20,913 nucleotides of DNA from positions 1 to 20,913 of the forward strand of contig JANXEC010000005.1 in NCBI GenBank assembly GCA_025058915.1. The letters run 5' to 3'. Below, piece after piece: positions 20,296 to 20,913 of the stretch; within the stretch, counting starts at the first letter, position 1; every line of letters starts with the position of its first letter. The DNA is from Microcaldota archaeon. GTDB lineage: Archaea > Micrarchaeota > Micrarchaeia > Anstonellales > J096. A model generated the notes under the pieces. The model saw only the letters and a list, made by a program, of their open reading frames with translations. It ran no database searches and had not been told where the DNA came from. Made by a program: the position numbers and the translations under genes.

Positions 20296-20913
20296 CTACC
20301 TCAGAGTCCTGGTTTTTCCATATCTATAGTAATCATCCAGCCTAAAGTAAAGATTTAAATCATCCTCCAGGGCCTGTTTCTTCAGAATTCCAACTGCATC
20401 TGATACTAATTCTACTGAATAGTATTTAGGGATACTTAGAATGAGTTCTAATATCTTAGGGTCTTTAGTTCTGTTGTAATATTCTGCAAGACCTCTAGAG
20501 ATATTCTGTATAAGATCAAGGTCCTGTATGGATTTTCTCTCAATGATCTTGTTTAGTATCTGAATACTGATCTGTCTTTTCTCAGAATCACCATGAAAGA
20601 CGTTTAGAAGCAACAGATCTATGGCCATAACCCCATTCTTCCCTCTGATTTCCCAAAGTCTATATTCATATAATTTACTGATATTCACAACATCCACCAT
20701 TCCTTTCTTTAGCAATATATGTAATGCAGTATCCCCATATTCATCTCTAGTCGACATGTTGGTTATCTTTGACAATATATTGTTGATAACGCTCTTATTA
20801 TCCTCTGTAACTAACCTCAACAACCTCAAGTAGTTCTCTGGTGTTGGTATAGAATTTAGAAATACATGGTTTATTCTCCTGAAGATGATCTCTGGTTCTG
20901 GTTTTCTGCTGAA
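20296..20913 (-). CDS. Ankyrin-repeat-like protein, partial (5' end beyond right edge)
   Basis: The minus-strand frame is open from the window edge to a stop at 20296, giving 205 visible residues. The first codons read FSRKPEPEIIFRRINHVFL; a TTG at 20829 is in frame but is not a convincing start because the frame stays open upstream and looks coding. A segment DEYGDTALHILLKKGMVDVVN fits an ankyrin repeat (TALH plus helix), and RGKNGVMAIDLLLLN may be a degenerate second one. The rest is helical. Function is unknown; ankyrin repeats usually bind proteins. It ends 40 bp upstream of secF on the same strand. Confidence 0.75.
   Translation of the reverse strand, partial: FSRKPEPEIIFRRINHVFLNSIPTPENYLRLLRLVTEDNKSVINNILSKITNMSTRDEYGDTALHILLKKGMVDVVNISKLYEYRLWEIRGKNGVMAIDLLLLNVFHGDSEKRQISIQILNKIIERKSIQDLDLIQNISRGLAEYYNRTKDPKILELILSIPKYYSVELVSDAVGILKKQALEDDLNLYFRLDDYYRYGKTRTLR

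Noticed and set aside
20827..20829. TTG as the start of a 177-aa ankyrin-like protein
   Set aside because: The frame stays open through the window edge with coding-like residues, so the gene is more likely truncated by the window.
1..20913. CRISPR array, insertion sequence, intein or tRNA intron
   Set aside because: No regularly spaced repeats or transposase frames; ribosomal proteins are uninterrupted, and all five tRNAs fold without an intron.

Overview
The window is AT-rich, almost gap-free DNA from an archaeon. The evidence is archaeal/eukaryotic-type ribosomal proteins (eS4, eL19, eL32, eL40) inside an S10/spc-type cluster, a SecY-AdkA-EMC3-like tail, separate SecD and SecF, TATA boxes about 26 bp before starts, an AGGTGA Shine-Dalgarno (SD) sequence, and five tRNAs with no encoded CCA. 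Several proteins sit at or below the short end of their families, overlaps are very common, and four or five proteins are unrecognisable helical orphans. This points to a small-genome, DPANN-like lineage. That placement is inference; no 16S or marker tree is possible here.

Layout, left to right: (1) 1-4083, minus strand: uL3-uL4-uL23-uL2-uS19-uL22-uS3, with uS3 cut by the left edge. (2) 4139-6252, minus strand: tRNA-Ile(GAT), eL40, an unknown 345-aa protein, an unknown 240-aa protein and tRNA-Gln(TTG). (3) 6358-8256, plus strand: an unknown 632-aa protein. (4) 8255-16875, minus strand: uS17-uL14-uL24-eS4-uL5-uS14-uS8-uL6-eL32-eL19-uL18-uS5-uL30-uL15-SecY-Adk-EMC3-like, then tRNA-Ala(GGC) and tRNA-Thr(CGT). 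(5) 16940-17795, plus strand: tRNA-Thr(TGT), an unknown 195-aa protein and an unknown 52-aa basic protein. (6) 17792-20255, minus strand: SecF then SecD. (7) 20296 to the right edge, minus strand: the 3' part of an ankyrin-like gene.

The canonical S10-spc superoperon is cut between uS3 and uS17. The spc half now lies upstream of the S10 half on the same strand, about 4 kb away, with its own promoter. uL29 and Rnp1, usually at this junction, are not in the window.

Genes inside operons are tightly coupled. A GGTGA SD 4-6 nt before the start is usually embedded in the last codons or stop codon of the preceding gene, and this shapes the C-termini of several ribosomal proteins. Promoter-proximal genes outside the ribosomal operons mostly look leaderless. 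Most tRNAs are joined to protein genes: one shares two bases with a stop codon, two act as 5' leaders of mRNAs, and two have TATA boxes inside the 3' end of the preceding gene.

The longest gene-free stretch is 105 bp (6253-6357), holding two divergent promoters. I see no CRISPR array, insertion sequence, origin or clear poly-T terminator. I found no clear new multi-gene system. The strongest candidates for novelty are the tRNA/mRNA overlaps and the orphan helical proteins beside the tRNAs.
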